Part shown: one piece after another, positions 12,401-26,277 of the stretch | Layout of the letters: every line of letters begins with the position of its first letter | How positions within the stretch are numbered: position 1 is the first letter of the stretch | Source of the DNA: Paraphysomonas bandaiensis | Taxonomy: Eukaryota > Chrysophyceae | Direction: 5' to 3' | Assembly (NCBI GenBank): GCA_965644295.1 | Contig: CBFFRP010000352.1 | Span: forward strand, 248,001 to 312,000 | Length of the DNA stretch: 64,000 bases | Translations under genes and position numbers: made by a program | The notes under the pieces: generated by a model | Database searches by the model: none | What the model saw: only the letters and a program-made list of their open reading frames with translations | Told to the model about the DNA's origin: nothing

Positions 12401-15400
12401 ATTAAAATCTACAAGTATTGGTGGCAAATAACTGGATGCTGCATTGAATACGTTCGATACTTGTTCTGCAACTGCGAGTTGCCAGCTGTGATTTTTTCCT
12501 GTTCCAGGTCCAACTACGCATGTGATTTCCTCATGAGCTGAGGTTACAACACAACTCTCTGTACGCGTGCTGAAGAGCTTATTGATGTCAAACTGGTATA
12601 AAGTTCCATAATATGCATTGATATTTCCATAAGAAGCTGTACTTGAAACTGCAGAACGCAGAGGCCCAAACTGATCTCCCAGAATGATAACAGTATCCCC
12701 ACCAGCCGTATCTGAGAAAGGCCATTGGTCAGGATTCATAAAGCTGATTATGGGAGACTTATAGCTTGTTGTAACTGGGGCATATCCGGATACTTGATCC
12801 CCGACAACAATCTTCCAAGAGTGGGATGCTCCAGTTCCTGCAACTGGTTTACAAGTGAGCAAGTCCACTTGTTCAGCTCTACAAACTCCACTCTCACGGC
12901 AGAACATATAGCCAGATGCGTCACTGTCAATTGCCGACACTGTCACAGTGCATAAAGCAGTGTAAAATCCATTCCAATATTGAGCGCTTAAATCAATATT
13001 TCCATACGTAGTTTTCCCAGCACCGTATGATTGATAAACACTATCGCTGCCAGAAAAAATGGAACGAATATATATCAAATCAGGGGTGGTGGATGTATAT
13101 CCTCGAGAATCGATATCAAGTGAAGGGTTACTACCAAACATGGACAGTATCACAGGCTCGTGATAGTTTACCGTATGTGCAGAATCAATTAATTCATCAC
13201 TAATTTGACCAGCAATCGCGTACCGTACTCGATAACCATACCCTACACCATCTGGTGTGAGACACTGAACAGCACCAGTGGTGTTAAATTTGCAATTACT
13301 TGCCAGTAATGCGTATCCATCTGTAACTGAAGATACTACGCTTCCACCGGAAGATGACGTGTCATTTACTACAACAGAGCTAATCTGAAAATTCGAGTAA
13401 TACATTCTTGGAGTGCCAGAAACATATGTGCGCCACAATACATCGGATCCACATGATTTGATAACATTTAAAGAAGCAGATGATACAGAAGAAATCAGCG
13501 TCGCAACAGGAACGAACACTTGATCCATTGCACTTTCATAATCCATATACCTGCCCAGTTCATTGACAACATCCCAGTCGTCATCTGTGCGGTCAAAATA
13601 GCAGGGATTTTGAGATACACTGATAGGGCTAAATTGCGAAAAATCTGCAGCCAATTTGCTCTGTACAACAACAGATATATGTCCTGCTGCAGGACATGTA
13701 TCCGACACCAGTGATATAGTTTCCCCAACGACAGATAAATAAAAGGCCAGACCAGATCTACATTTATGCATTCCTACTTCCATTGGGTCAGACAAGTATA
13801 GTAGCGATCCCACAGCTTGAACTTTGGAGTATCCAGCAAAGTGTAGCAAACTGGGCCCTTCAAAAGCATTTGGATTTCCAATTTGAGTTCCTTGGATATC
13901 AATAATCTCTCCACCAGATGTACGATAGTCTTCATTAGGCATGTCTCGATTTGTTGCAGCTGATAATAATGGGCGGTAGTACCGCGTGGTAATACCACTC
14001 AAAAAAGAAGATACATACGAATGTTGATACGAAACAATTGTTACTTTCCACACATGTGCAATTCCAACTCCAGGAATGGAAGTGCACGTAATTTCCACAT
14101 TATTTCCACGTGTTACAGAGCAATTCAGGGCACTGTATTCCACCCCGGTTGGTCCATATGAAACTGTCACGTCTTCTGGGTTGCTTTTGGATCCAAATTC
14201 AGCCCCTGTTATGACAACAATGTTGCCGCCTTCGGTCCACAGCGGGGCGTTAGTTCGATTGAACGCATCACATGCAGTATTTTCCACTTTCGTAATTAGA
14301 ACATCATTGACGTTGTTGATGTTGACAACAATAGTTGCTGTCACACCGTACAAATCCGGAGTACTTGTTTCGGTGGCCGCCACGACGAGTGTGTACTGCC
14401 TCGTAGACTCGTAATCCACGTTGGCGCCAGTTGCGAGCAGTAAGGAAAACTGAGCAGGATTACTTGATCGAATTGTTTTAATCTCAAAGACCCCATCACT
14501 GTTACCAGAAACTATTGAAAAAGACAATATATCATTTTCTGCATCGAAGGCTGTTAAAATAGTAGACGATGATATATCCGATGCTGGTGTCCCTGTCGCA
14601 CAATTTTCATCCAAATATAATGTGTAGTCAGACATAGTTGGTGCCTCATTAACATTAAGCACATCAATAGACACATTTGCAGGCTTTATAACACCTCCAT
14701 CAAATACATTAACCTGAAAATCAATGAACGGCGTAGTTTCGAAATCAAGTGCTGACAGCAGTCCGACATAGCAGGAAGTGTCTTCCCCAGTACTGAAACT
14801 ATCGCGTTGATCAAAAGTAAAGTCCAGCTTCAGGTCGTACTCAGCAGTTCCTGTACCAGTTGAGCCGCTATTTTCGATTTTAATATTCCATGCGCCAATT
14901 CCATTCAGTTCATTTGACAAAACATTGAAAACGGATGTGTATGTACCTACAGAGGTAGAATCCCATGAACTGGGCCATGTAGACAACACTAATATCCCTC
15001 CTATGGAATCCATTATCGTGATCCTAGCATTTGATACCAAGGAGCCGGTTGAAGATAAAGGTGAATATTTAATCGTAACATATACATACTCAAGCATCAA
15101 GTTAGTTACGAAGTCTTCTGTCGGCATTGTAGAAGTTTCACCGCTGTTCAGCTGTGTCACAACCACGCCAGTCCAATTACCAGAATTTACTTCATGTGCT
15201 GCAAATATTAACGATGCACTTCCAACAACTGTACAGGCTAAACTATTCCGATCTTCATCAGTGAAAGTCATATATGTCAATTTCTGCATTGGACCAACTG
15301 GCTGACTTTCCATTATAGAAAAGGAATATGATCTGACGATTGGAATGTCATTTACATCAACGACCGAAATCACAATTCGTGCATCATCTGATTGCGGATA

Positions 15401-18400
15401 CTTCACCACATCTGAGACGACTACAGTAATAATATAGGAACTGACAGACTCATAATTTAATACGTTTCCAGTAATTAATGAAATCCAACCAGTGGAAGAT
15501 ATTTGAAATACTGTTGATCCACTCATAGAAAATGTGACAGCATTTCCATCGGGATCAGTGGCATTTAACTTACATATAGAATACGGTGCCGGCTTATTTT
15601 CGTATGCAGAGCAGAAGGTATCGTTCAATATAGGTCGATAGTTGTTATCCAATACAACTACACTTACAGTACTCGGAACATTGAATGTACCATCCGACAC
15701 AGTTATATTCAACATTAATAGGTCATCCACGTTAAAACCAGTAGATTGTGGGCTCCGAATAAGTGATATTTGGCCGGTTGTATTAGATATCGTAAATATC
15801 GATACAGATGTATACTTGGTGCTCCCATCATCAGGATATACTTGAATGAAAGGCGACGCTGTGAAAGATAGTACCGTGTCGGTATCATCATCCATGTAGT
15901 AATTTGATAGTGCACTTCCCACTAACGACCCCTCCGATGCAGCCCTTGAGACACCGAATTCCAGTGCTGAATTTCCAGTAAAGTAGGGACTCTCTGCCAC
16001 GTCAGCAACTTCGATAACGAATGTTGCCTCGTCGTATCCAGGTCCATTGAATTTCGACGACGAATCGTGGACACGAACTGTAACAACATATGTACTTGCT
16101 GCTTCGTAGTCAATAGCAACGCCGATCGAAAGATCCACAGTAATATCTCCTGTTGCAGCATTCAATGCAAAGCGCTTCGTAAACGAAACAGAAGGATTAA
16201 CAAGTGACCACATGAGCAAATCACCATCTTCATCCATTGCTTTGGCGTGCCCAACAAGTGTTCCTGAAAGTGAATTTTCGTCGATACTCAGCACACATGC
16301 TGTTGGGTTGGTGGAACACTCAAGAATAGGATAATCATTGACATCTCTCACAGTAATTTCTACCTGACCATTGGACACTAAGCCCAAACTAGATCCTGAA
16401 TTGAATGAGGTTCCGCCGTTATCTTGCACTTGAAAATGCAATACTATTGATGAATATTGCTCAAAACTGACTGTATTCGCAACCAAAATGTCAGCCGACA
16501 AGTGTCCGTTATTGTCTACAGAAAAAAGAGCCATAGCACTATCAGGAACTGCATCTACAATGGAAAAAGTCAGATCTTGATTAGCATAAATATCGGGGTC
16601 TGTTCCATAGACCGTGGCAACTTTGTCACCAATTGACACCTTTCGAGACCCTTTTGTTGTAGTTTCATTCATCGTAAATGTTGAATTGACGAAACATGGA
16701 ACTTCATTTACATCCCCAACAGTAACATTAAGAGTTGCATATGAAGATTTAGGTGTAACAGTTTCATTGTTGGATAAAACACCATTGTCAGTCGCCAGAA
16801 TGATGAGCTGAATAAATGAATTTTCCTCATAGTTTATGGATGATACAGATGACAGATACACTTCCCCCGTAACTGTGTTTATGGAAAAGCGATCTGAGTA
16901 CGTTGAGTTGCTTACAATCGAATACATCACTGTATCTGCAGCATCTTCATCAGTGGCAATTACAGGTGTATTCACAAGAAGCGTTCCATTTATACTATTT
17001 TCATATATAAATTGAGAAAGCGAACTTGATATAAAGAGAGGGGCATCATTGTCATCACTAACAATAATACTGATATAAGCTTCGCTGTAAAGGTTTGGAG
17101 GGTCTTGAAGCATATCCAAATTGTAATCTATGCAGCGCATACTCAATGTGTATCCTACACCATCCTCGAAATTTAATTTACTAGTTCCTACTGTGAGGGT
17201 GCCGGTGCTATTATCCACTCGGAAGAACTGACTGTTTCCACCAGACCCCATTTCGTCAATTACAGAGTCAACACCTGATGACTGTGTAGCTAGAATGGAG
17301 TATGATAATAAATCACCATAATCAGGATCTATATAGCGCATACATTAAATTATCAATACAAATACAGCAGTACATACCCGTGCACCACTTATTCATATTG
17401 GGGTACAGTACTGTTCCCTCCGGGGAATTTTCTGTGACGTTCATGACAAGAGGAGAAGCATACCAACTGGGAGGGTCGTTTTTATTTAGCACAGTAATAG
17501 GAATAGTGTACGTCGCATTTCGTGCGTTCTCTCCGTCATCAGTCACGAGAACTGTGAGGTTGAAAGAACTGTATCCACTGATACCCTCGTGATCCAGAGC
17601 TTGGGGATTCTTCACATATATTTGCCCTGAACATGCAGATATTCCGAAGGCATCATCCGTGTTACCTTCTGGTAAAAGGTAAAATAATATTGCCTGAGAT
17701 ATATCTGTGTCTGTGGCATTTAAGGGTTTACCAACATGAGAAGTGGACATGCTGAATTCAAACACCTCACGTTCATACGGAGGCCATAAAATAGGTACAT
17801 CATTCAGGTCCAATACAGATATAAACATAGTTCCTACTTCTGTCAGCACACCATCACTGACAGTTATTAAAAGCGAGAAATTCTGATTTACTTCAAAATC
17901 AACTGCTTTCGGGTTGTTCAGCAATACTTGACCCGCACTGTTCATGCGAAATGCATCGTCACTATTTCCATAAATAATTTTAAACTCAGTCAGAGCTGTT
18001 CCATCTGCATCAACAGCAGACACACTGCTGACGACATAACCTTCATCGTGAGAATCTTCGAAAATACTGACATCACTGATTCGTAACAATGGAATTTCAT
18101 TGTTGTCTTGTACAGTTACGCTCATCATGGATGTATCTATCTGATCAATTCCACTAGGTTCGTCATAGAGATAAAATATCGCTTTTACTGTTGCTTCTTG
18201 GCCACCAACAATTCCAGTTCCGCTTCCCCACCCATCACCCACACATACTGACTGGCCATATGCATGCCACATATTATTCAGACTCTGTGCCGGTGCCCAA
18301 AGGCGTATATTGTCTTGATTATATGCGTAGATGACACCACCATAGAGGCGAGGACGAACGTCCGTTCCAGCGGCAGCGGTCACACCAGTTGCATAATAGT

Positions 18401-21400
18401 TGTAAGATAAGTAATTCGCTTTGGTTACCACAACTACTCGATCTATATTTCTTCCTGCTTTATGAACCTTCTCTGCATATGCTACACCATTACTGGTAAC
18501 TTGAACAGCCTCGGTGACAAACGCTGCTTTGTTGTACATATACGTCCATATGCGAACCCTGACATCAACATCATGGGACATCTGCCTCTTGGCCCCACCT
18601 CCAAAACCACTTGGAATATATATTGCATAACCGTCTTTATGTGAACACGGATAACCACCGAGTGTACTACAAGCCCTGCATTCATTTTGCCCCGTAGTTT
18701 TAGACCATCCATTTGATCCTATAGCACAGTTATCTAAACTAACATCAGTATTATTTGGGAGATAGACACGGACGTATGTATCAGTATATCCGAAGACTAC
18801 ACCTCCATAACTCCCACCATCGTCATCCGCTTGAGCTGAACCAACAGCTTCAAATACATACCCATCGTTGGCACCACCCACAGCTTTGTAATACACTTTG
18901 ACTAAAGCGTACTGTAAATTGCCTAACGTATGGGCAAAGTCTCTCTGAACACTATTGCTATCGCGACTCTGTGATCTCATACGAACCCAACCAGAATCGA
19001 ATTGAGGAACAGAACCCTTCGATGCTCGTACACGAACATCGGCACTCTTTATGGACTGTAAATTCGACTGACCCCAACCTCCATTGACATTGACAATATA
19101 GCCACTGTTTCCGCTGGGGGCCCAAAGTCGGACAGTACTCCTATCATACGCAAACAGCAAGCCACCATATGTCTCAGGATACGAAACGGCACCATACAAA
19201 ACACTGTCGATTTCACTGCCATCTATCATCACGGAGCCTGTGCCGTCAAAAAAATAACTACACATGAAATAAGACGTCAAGTACAGACACATATTGTACA
19301 CGGACTCACCCTGCGTTAGGCCCAGAATTAACACGAATCGTAACACGAACGTTCCACGGTATCTCCCCTAATTCATGAGAAATTTGAATGTAATTAATGA
19401 CATCACTCATTGGAAACCAGCCACTGTCATACTCCATTAACCTTGCAAATATTCGGACGTGATAAGATGCTTGTAATTCGAAGTCAAAGCGGAGTTGGTT
19501 TGACCACACGGCCCCAGTTTTATTATTTATAAGGTATGCATTGCTCGGTGTCATCACTGGAAGGATAGAATTGGCATATGCATTGCTGTTGTAATAAGGT
19601 GATCGAGACATAGAATAATATGTTTGCTGGTAGGTGGATGTAAATTTATCATACTTTTCTTTGTCGACTGCAGATGGAAAATAATTCACCCGTAATTCAA
19701 GGATACGATGATAAGCACCACTTGACCCCAATAACTTTAGTTTCAGATACCTGCAAGACCTTCCTAATGCATCGATGCCAGTTATCCATAAATTATCTGT
19801 TGATTTATCCACATCATTGTTCACTCCATAACTTTCCCAAGTTAAATCCACAGCCCCGCATAGTAACTCATATGAAGTAAGATAGTATGTGGTCGTGTGA
19901 ATTCGAAGAGAATCAATATTAAGAACGACCTGAAAGTCCAGCGTGATAGAATGGTTCGTACCAAGTATGATATTATTAGACTGATAGTATGTGCCGTAAT
20001 TTCCATCCACAGCTTTAGAACATGTTCCACTGACAGAATTTTCACAAGTAACCAGTACATTAGCAGAATTAAAGGGTTCCGAACTTCTGGCACGATACCA
20101 TGCACTGTAACTGTAGTACGGACAAAACTGACCATAATCGCCTCGACAACGGGAGTTCCAATCGTACTGAAGATTATAGCAATAAGCTTCTGTAACCTCC
20201 CGGGTATCAGAGATGGGGTTAGTTCTGTCTGATACTGTTGTTGCCTTTCCATAGCTATCTGAGCAATGACAGTAATATATATACACTCGAGCATACGCAA
20301 ACCCATTGTCATGGCATACAAGGGCACAAGCTCCTGGGGTCATTGTTTGACCTGTGTTATAGCCAACTGAGAATAGATTACTTTCACTTCCATACACAAA
20401 GCAGCCAAGATATCCAGTGGACGACGAATCCGCCATGTATACTGTCATGCTATTGACATTAAGTTCGCCAGACAACTTCGCTTTCGAATGAAAATTTTCA
20501 CCTACTTCTGCGCTGCGAGAGTGGCAACCAATATACGAATATGCGCTGGCAACAGTTAGGTCAGCCTGCAATACTTGAGAGAATGGCATTTTTCCTATTC
20601 CGGAGCCAACCATGCCCACACCAGCCAAACTTATTACATCCGGATTATCGGGAAGTGTCGACAACACGGAGGTAAACCCAAGTAGCTGCAATGCACTTTC
20701 ACAGAGAGCGCGATCAGTGCACAAAACGTTAGAATGTGCAACCATCAATAAAGATCCATAGGGCAATGATTTCACGTACGTACTAAAATCAGTATCAGTG
20801 GCGAAATTCTGAATGGAGGAGAGAGGACTGTGAGTTACTGCATCAATAAGTACAGCATTCCATTCGTTCATACGAGGGGTTCCAGTGATGGAAGCTGATG
20901 AGTTACCAATTCGAAAGTTGACTGTAGTGGACGAGGCTGTCGCCATTAGTGTTGGACATTGTATGTTGTGAGGATTCACAGTGGGTACTCCAATTTTAAC
21001 ATCATCCAACAATACCTCAACGTCTCTGGAATTTCCATAGTAGTCGCCATACACACCAAACTGAAGATAGAACAAACCAGATTTATAGCCCTCGATATCA
21101 CCATACTTGAACGCAAATTTGTCTCCAATGTCAACACGTTCGCGCAACCATACACCTTGAGCGGGGTATTGTCTTTCATCACAGTAATTATTTGATTCAA
21201 ATGTGTATTTCGTGGGTTCGTAACTAGAGTCAAAACAAATCCTACAGCCAATGTGAGGCGCATACAGGCAAAAACATCACCTTACCTATAAAATTTGATG
21301 GTAGAACAAAATGTATCCCCTACTTTCGCAACTGGACAAGTCCACAAATTGTATTTAAAAACATCATTTGATGGACCTTGATCAGCTCGTATTAACGTCA

Positions 21401-24400
21401 AATAGAAACCACCGTAGTAATACGGAGCCCGATAATAGTTAAATGAAAATTCAACAAAGGCATTTGAAGATATGACTTCTTTGGTAGGGAATACAAGGTA
21501 CGAGTATGATGATCCTGACCTAACTTCGTACGACGGGAAAGCATTATTTCTTAGAGATATACCTTTGCTGTTATTGTGTGACCCGTACTTTTTATCGATG
21601 GTTAGCACACCGGCCCCTTCCGTTTGATAAATAAAATCAGCTGTACACGTATAAGGAAATTAGTAGAGAAGCCGACATACTGAGGCAAGTATTACATGAA
21701 ATTCCAACTTCCATGTCCAGATACACGAAGCCAATAGCTTTCGACGTCGCACTTGTCAGCGATGTGTTAAACTACATGAAAAAATCATACAGATATGAAA
21801 GTTTCATATTATACCTTTAATTCTAAATTAGATTTGTTGTGGTAAAAATATATATCAAGAGTAGTCAAATCATCTTGCGACGAGCCGCCACAGAAATTGA
21901 CTCTACAGGTATTAGCACCCGTATTCACACTACAACACAGTGTTTCATTACAAGTACTCGCGAATATGTCATTTACAAGAGATAGATAGTATACACTATA
22001 TATTCCGAATCAGTGAAAGTATATACCCAGGTTGACATGCTTCGGACTTGACAACAGGAAGAGTACTTGAGCGCTTCAAGACTCTCATTCGAATTTCGCC
22101 ATCAGCAAACATGTATGCCCACTCACTGCTCCATCCATCAATAAACGCAATTTGAACCGAAATTCTAACGTAGTTATGTGACGGCATGTTCGAGAAGGTT
22201 GATACCAATTGACACCCTGCCCCACACATGCCTGAGCACAACGATAAATCAAAGAAAAATATCGAATCAAAGGGTTTCACCGCAATGAGAGAACAAACAC
22301 TTCACTTACGTAGTCCACCAATCATCTTTCCAAATGTTGAGTCACAACACTGCTGTTCTGGCTTCGAACATGTCGCAGTTGCGAGGCTACTTGACCCATA
22401 CTCCATATTGAGCAATGAAGATCCAATGTACGTTCCAAGCATATTCCAGTTGGCCCAACCCTAACATAAAACGGTTTCAGATATGCACATGAGTAAATAT
22501 CAAATCAATACCCGAAGAAGTACTACAATATACTGTATTTTAAATAGAATAGCTATGTGCCATAAAAATGTGCTCTACCCACCTGGTCTACACTGAATGC
22601 CCATTTGCGTAGTGGATTCGAAAATAGAGTCGAGGCGGTGGCTCCGTTGTCTGTATTTAATATTCGTTAGTGAAATAAGTAAGATTTGACACTACCGTAT
22701 GATTCAAAATCGATATCAAGCTTGTAGACACCAGCGAGGCATTTGTCCGGCTGAATTGATGTAGAATTTCCCCCGGTACAGACATACCCATACTCTCTGT
22801 GTATATAGAATAGAACTTATAAAGAAAACCTTAATCGTAGAAATGGCTGTTGCCACCTGATGCAATCAGAGGAGCACCCATCACCACTTATCGTATTTCC
22901 ATCATCACACTCCTCCCACTCATCACGTTCGCCGTCTCCGCACCCTAATATAACCAGAATTTAACACAAAATACATTCAATCAAACCAACACACCCTTGT
23001 GGTACTTAAACCACTCCGAGCGAAGATTCAACAAGTCATTCCGGCTCAGTTCATTATAGTAGAACCTAAAATCACTGACTTCAGCTACCAATCCAGCATA
23101 CTCTCGGGCCATCTGAAACAGCTCTTGGGCATCTGATAACAACCGCTCTCCACGATGAAATGGCCAATGAGCAACAGGAAATCCATCCACCCATACGCAC
23201 CGACGGTTCATGTCAGTTGTGAATGCTATATTTCATGTGTAAAAATCAATTATAGAACCAATAACAAAAGGGAAGGCGTACCCAACTGCATCCATTTGCC
23301 TGTCGTAAAAGACGAAAAGTATGGACCAACGCTATCATATATACTGTACGTAGTTGCTGTATAGTGGTACCAGTGTCGACCGTCGTTCCACGCATCAGAA
23401 GTACGAGACGGCTGATCCGGGCGAATGTAGAAAGCATTTAAATAAGACGATGTACCAACACGGAATAGCTGGGTGGTAATGTATTCTGTCGTTCGTTTGT
23501 TGCGAAACATCATCACAAATGTGTTTTTCTTGATCAAACTGTTGCGTCACAACAAATGAGTGGTCTTCACAATCAAACTATCAAAACTTACGTATTCTGG
23601 AGTGTAGAGTTAAATGCAGTGAACATTGCTGGATACTTAGAATATCCATTCAGTTTAATTGCAGAATAGAAGGTGTTTGCCTCTGTTACTGCAAGATACG
23701 AAAATATTACATATTTTAGTTCAATATAGTTGCTTACGTTTCGTGGTGAAACCAAACACTTCAACCTTCGCAGGGCGGAACAAGTAGTTGCTATATGACT
23801 CTACCCGACCACTTCCTACATTATCAGTCCATTGTCTACTCCACCCATAAGTAAGCCCAATTCCCTCCGCCGCTCTTAGATCCCCCACTTCAAAACGACG
23901 TTAACAATTACAGCACACACAAATTTCACATCATTACTACGATGAACATCAGTACAATGTGTGTATAGATTTTGACAACATAAGTCAGCAGTATAAATAC
24001 CTGGTTGATAATAGTTTAATGAAACACCAATTCGCGCACGGGATCGTTGCTGAGAATGAAAATAAACAAAAGAACGACATTCTCAAGTGAAAGACACTTC
24101 CCACTGACCTGGTAGCGTTCCCAGGTACGTTCGTAGTTACCATAGTTTAAACCAAAGTTATGACAGTAATACCTATGCATGTGTAAGTCATGCTCCTAAT
24201 ATATACTCTCGTATAAAACGTACTTGTCGTAATAATTTGATGCAGAACCTTGGAATCTGAAGTAGTTGGCATCTGCGTTTTTCTACAAATATAATGAAAT
24301 ATCATCAAGATAGTATAACATAATATATCTAATATATACCCATTCCAGATTACGGTCATCACTCATCTCTATTCCACCATCAGCGGTCACCAAATCCATT

Positions 24401-24714
24401 AGGGTGTGCAATCCAGCATGTGAAGATGGTAGCGAAAATGTCAACACACATTCAGTTCCACATGTGTTTCCCGTTGTTCCATCAAGTGTAATTCTTACCT
24501 TGTCAACATACACAGTAGAGTATGCTTCAAATAATGCATTCTTAGTGCTAGCAAACTCAGTATTGAAAGGAGTAGAATTGAACCAAACATCAGAATAATA
24601 ATGAAATGTGGTGTCATCTACATTAGAAACAAGTGCAGTGTACCACTGTTGACTACAGGCTGCAACAAGAAATAAAAAAAGCACAATAGCTCTAATTGAA
24701 ACATTGACTGGCAT
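6450..24714 (-). CDS. Giant adhesion/receptor-like membrane protein: LamG-like, WSC, cadherin and IPT repeats, about 9 TM helices
   Basis: One gene of roughly 5,700 codons. The 3' exons are 6450-7360, 7410-8130, 8180-17328, 17378-19257, 19310-21241, 21286-21640, 21696-21771, 21815-21995, 22027-22231 and 22310-22460. About ten shorter ones follow up to 24714, and phases agree at every junction I followed. Order: signal peptide ([18 protein letters not shown]); a LamG-like lectin fold (about 22.98-23.58 kb); a DUF4215 Cys motif ([14 protein letters not shown]); Cys-rich modules; a WSC domain (YLGCFVYG, about 20.1-20.4 kb); and a discoidin-like module (about 19.7-20.1 kb). Next come three YGG-x-x-x-A/G-Y...R-L/V-W/Y repeats, many cadherin-like repeats (DVNDVP, DENDAP-type), then many IPT/TIG repeats (GGxxxxIxGxxFG). 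After a Cys-rich juxtamembrane segment there are about nine TM helices, including a conserved WPP...ITAPEC loop and [11 protein letters not shown], and a charged coiled-coil tail. It is probably a surface adhesion receptor or TRP-like channel protein. The ligand is unknown. Confidence 0.82.
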
Positions 24715-25154
24715 ATTCTGTAAGATGAGAGACAGTTTCCTCCTCACAAGTCCGAGCGGTCTCTGCACAGACCCTGTAGATCTCTGCTCTGCGAGAAACT
24801 GATACGAAAGGTACTTTCAAATCTCTCTCCCCACTTGTTTGAAGTACTTCCATACTGTTAAAAGGGGCAGAATTTCGTGACATGGTATGTATATTTATGT
24901 GTAGAAGTATCATATGTTTTCATCGGATTCACTGCAATGATTCCGTGCAATTCATATGGAGACACTTCTGCCTATTTTATAAAGGCATTTTTTGTTTTCA
25001 CATATCTGATGACTCATTCACCAATGAAACTAGTTTATTTAATTATGATTGGTTTATAAGGTAGATATGTATGTATGTGTATGAGAGGAGAGTAGCAGCA
25101 ATGTGATGACTTCTATATGAAACCAACTGGCAACCGCATACTCTGATTGTAGAA
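24715..25154. promoter_or_regulatory. Divergent intergenic region between the giant membrane protein and GNAT genes
   Basis: These 440 bp separate two divergently transcribed genes and must hold both 5' ends. No specific box can be assigned with confidence. A short GTATGTATGTGTATG string lies near 25066-25081. Confidence 0.4.
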
Positions 25155-25625
25155 ATGGAATTCACAGTAGCAGACGAATCCCAGGCGAACAAGTTGACTC
25201 AACTAGCAGTAGAATCTAATGACATATACGGCACCCGTGTGTGCTCGTATGAAACCGCATCACAGGTTCTTGAAGTCAGTGATGATCTAATACGCAGCGG
25301 TCTAGTAGAAATACTACAAGATGGAGACACAATATTGGGTTTCTATTCTTTGAAGGATGTATTGAATTTGCAGTCGACATCCATAATTGAACTTGGACAT
25401 TTATTTGTCAGTAGCAACCACGTCAAGCGTGGCATTGGAACCATTTTGTTTCAGCGCGCTGTATCCAAAGCAAAATTTTATGGTGCAAAAACAATGAAAT
25501 GGATCAGTGATCCTGATTCAGTTGGATTTTATATTAAAATGGGGTCAGTCTTAATTGATCGAGCCGAAAATATTCTGAATCCCAGCGTTGATGTTTCCAT
25601 CATGGAGTGCGACCTATCAGCATAG
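25155..25625 (+). CDS. GNAT-family N-acetyltransferase
   Basis: An intronless ORF of 156 codons, a typical length for a stand-alone GNAT domain. The central part (ELGHLFVSSNHVKRGIGTIL, about residues 78-97) is a beta4 strand followed by the acetyl-CoA pyrophosphate-binding motif, in the form K-R-G-I-G-T. A helix (FQRAVSKAKFYGA) and a C-terminal GFYIKMGS block follow, the usual F/Y-Y-x-x-x-G-F position. This predicts acetyl transfer from acetyl-CoA to an amine. The substrate cannot be deduced. No signal peptide is seen, so the protein is probably cytosolic. The ATG at 25155 is the first in the ORF. Confidence 0.88.
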   Translation: MEFTVADESQANKLTQLAVESNDIYGTRVCSYETASQVLEVSDDLIRSGLVEILQDGDTILGFYSLKDVLNLQSTSIIELGHLFVSSNHVKRGIGTILFQRAVSKAKFYGAKTMKWISDPDSVGFYIKMGSVLIDRAENILNPSVDVSIMECDLSA

Positions 25626-26277
25626 TTCTTATTCGTATTTGTGTAAACGACTGAATGTGTTTTTCTAACTATCTTATCTGTGCTTAGTTAAGTTTCAGCT
25701 TTATAACAAATACATGTGTGGGATTAATTTTCTTTCGTGATCTAACAATAGTGTCATCTTTGTAGCTGACTAAGTTCTTCGCTATTCCAGATTGTAGTTA
25801 CAAATCACCTCAGTTCTATTCTAGATTTTAAATTTCATAGCAAGTTATAAGTTAAGTAGTACTGCTGTGGATTTACTACCTATTACATGAACACTTTCAA
25901 TTCTTTGCAATACAACACCTTATATGAAATCTTGTTATAGTTGTAAAAAATGATTGAATTTTACTAGGTGAGGGACTGGCATCTATCATGGCATAGAATT
26001 CATAATAACTAAAGTAGCTTGATTAAAGCATAATTTGTAGACTACATTTATTAATTACAAAAATCCTCTTCTATATCGACACACGAAAATTTTTTTCGTA
26101 CTCGTTTCTGTTTAAAATGTAGCTTGAGTAGTCAAAAGTTCACAGAAGGCAAACTATTCTACCAATATGCAGCACTTCACACGAGCGGTGCCAAAGAATC
26201 TCCTAAAATTGACAATGACTTATATATAATATACATTTATCGTTTATCACAAACAACGCACCAAAGACTATCAAATT
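25626..26277. other. Convergent intergenic region
   Basis: This holds the 3' flanks of the GNAT gene (+) and the CNNM gene (-). It is A+T-rich, and I see no gene or repeat. Confidence 0.6.
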
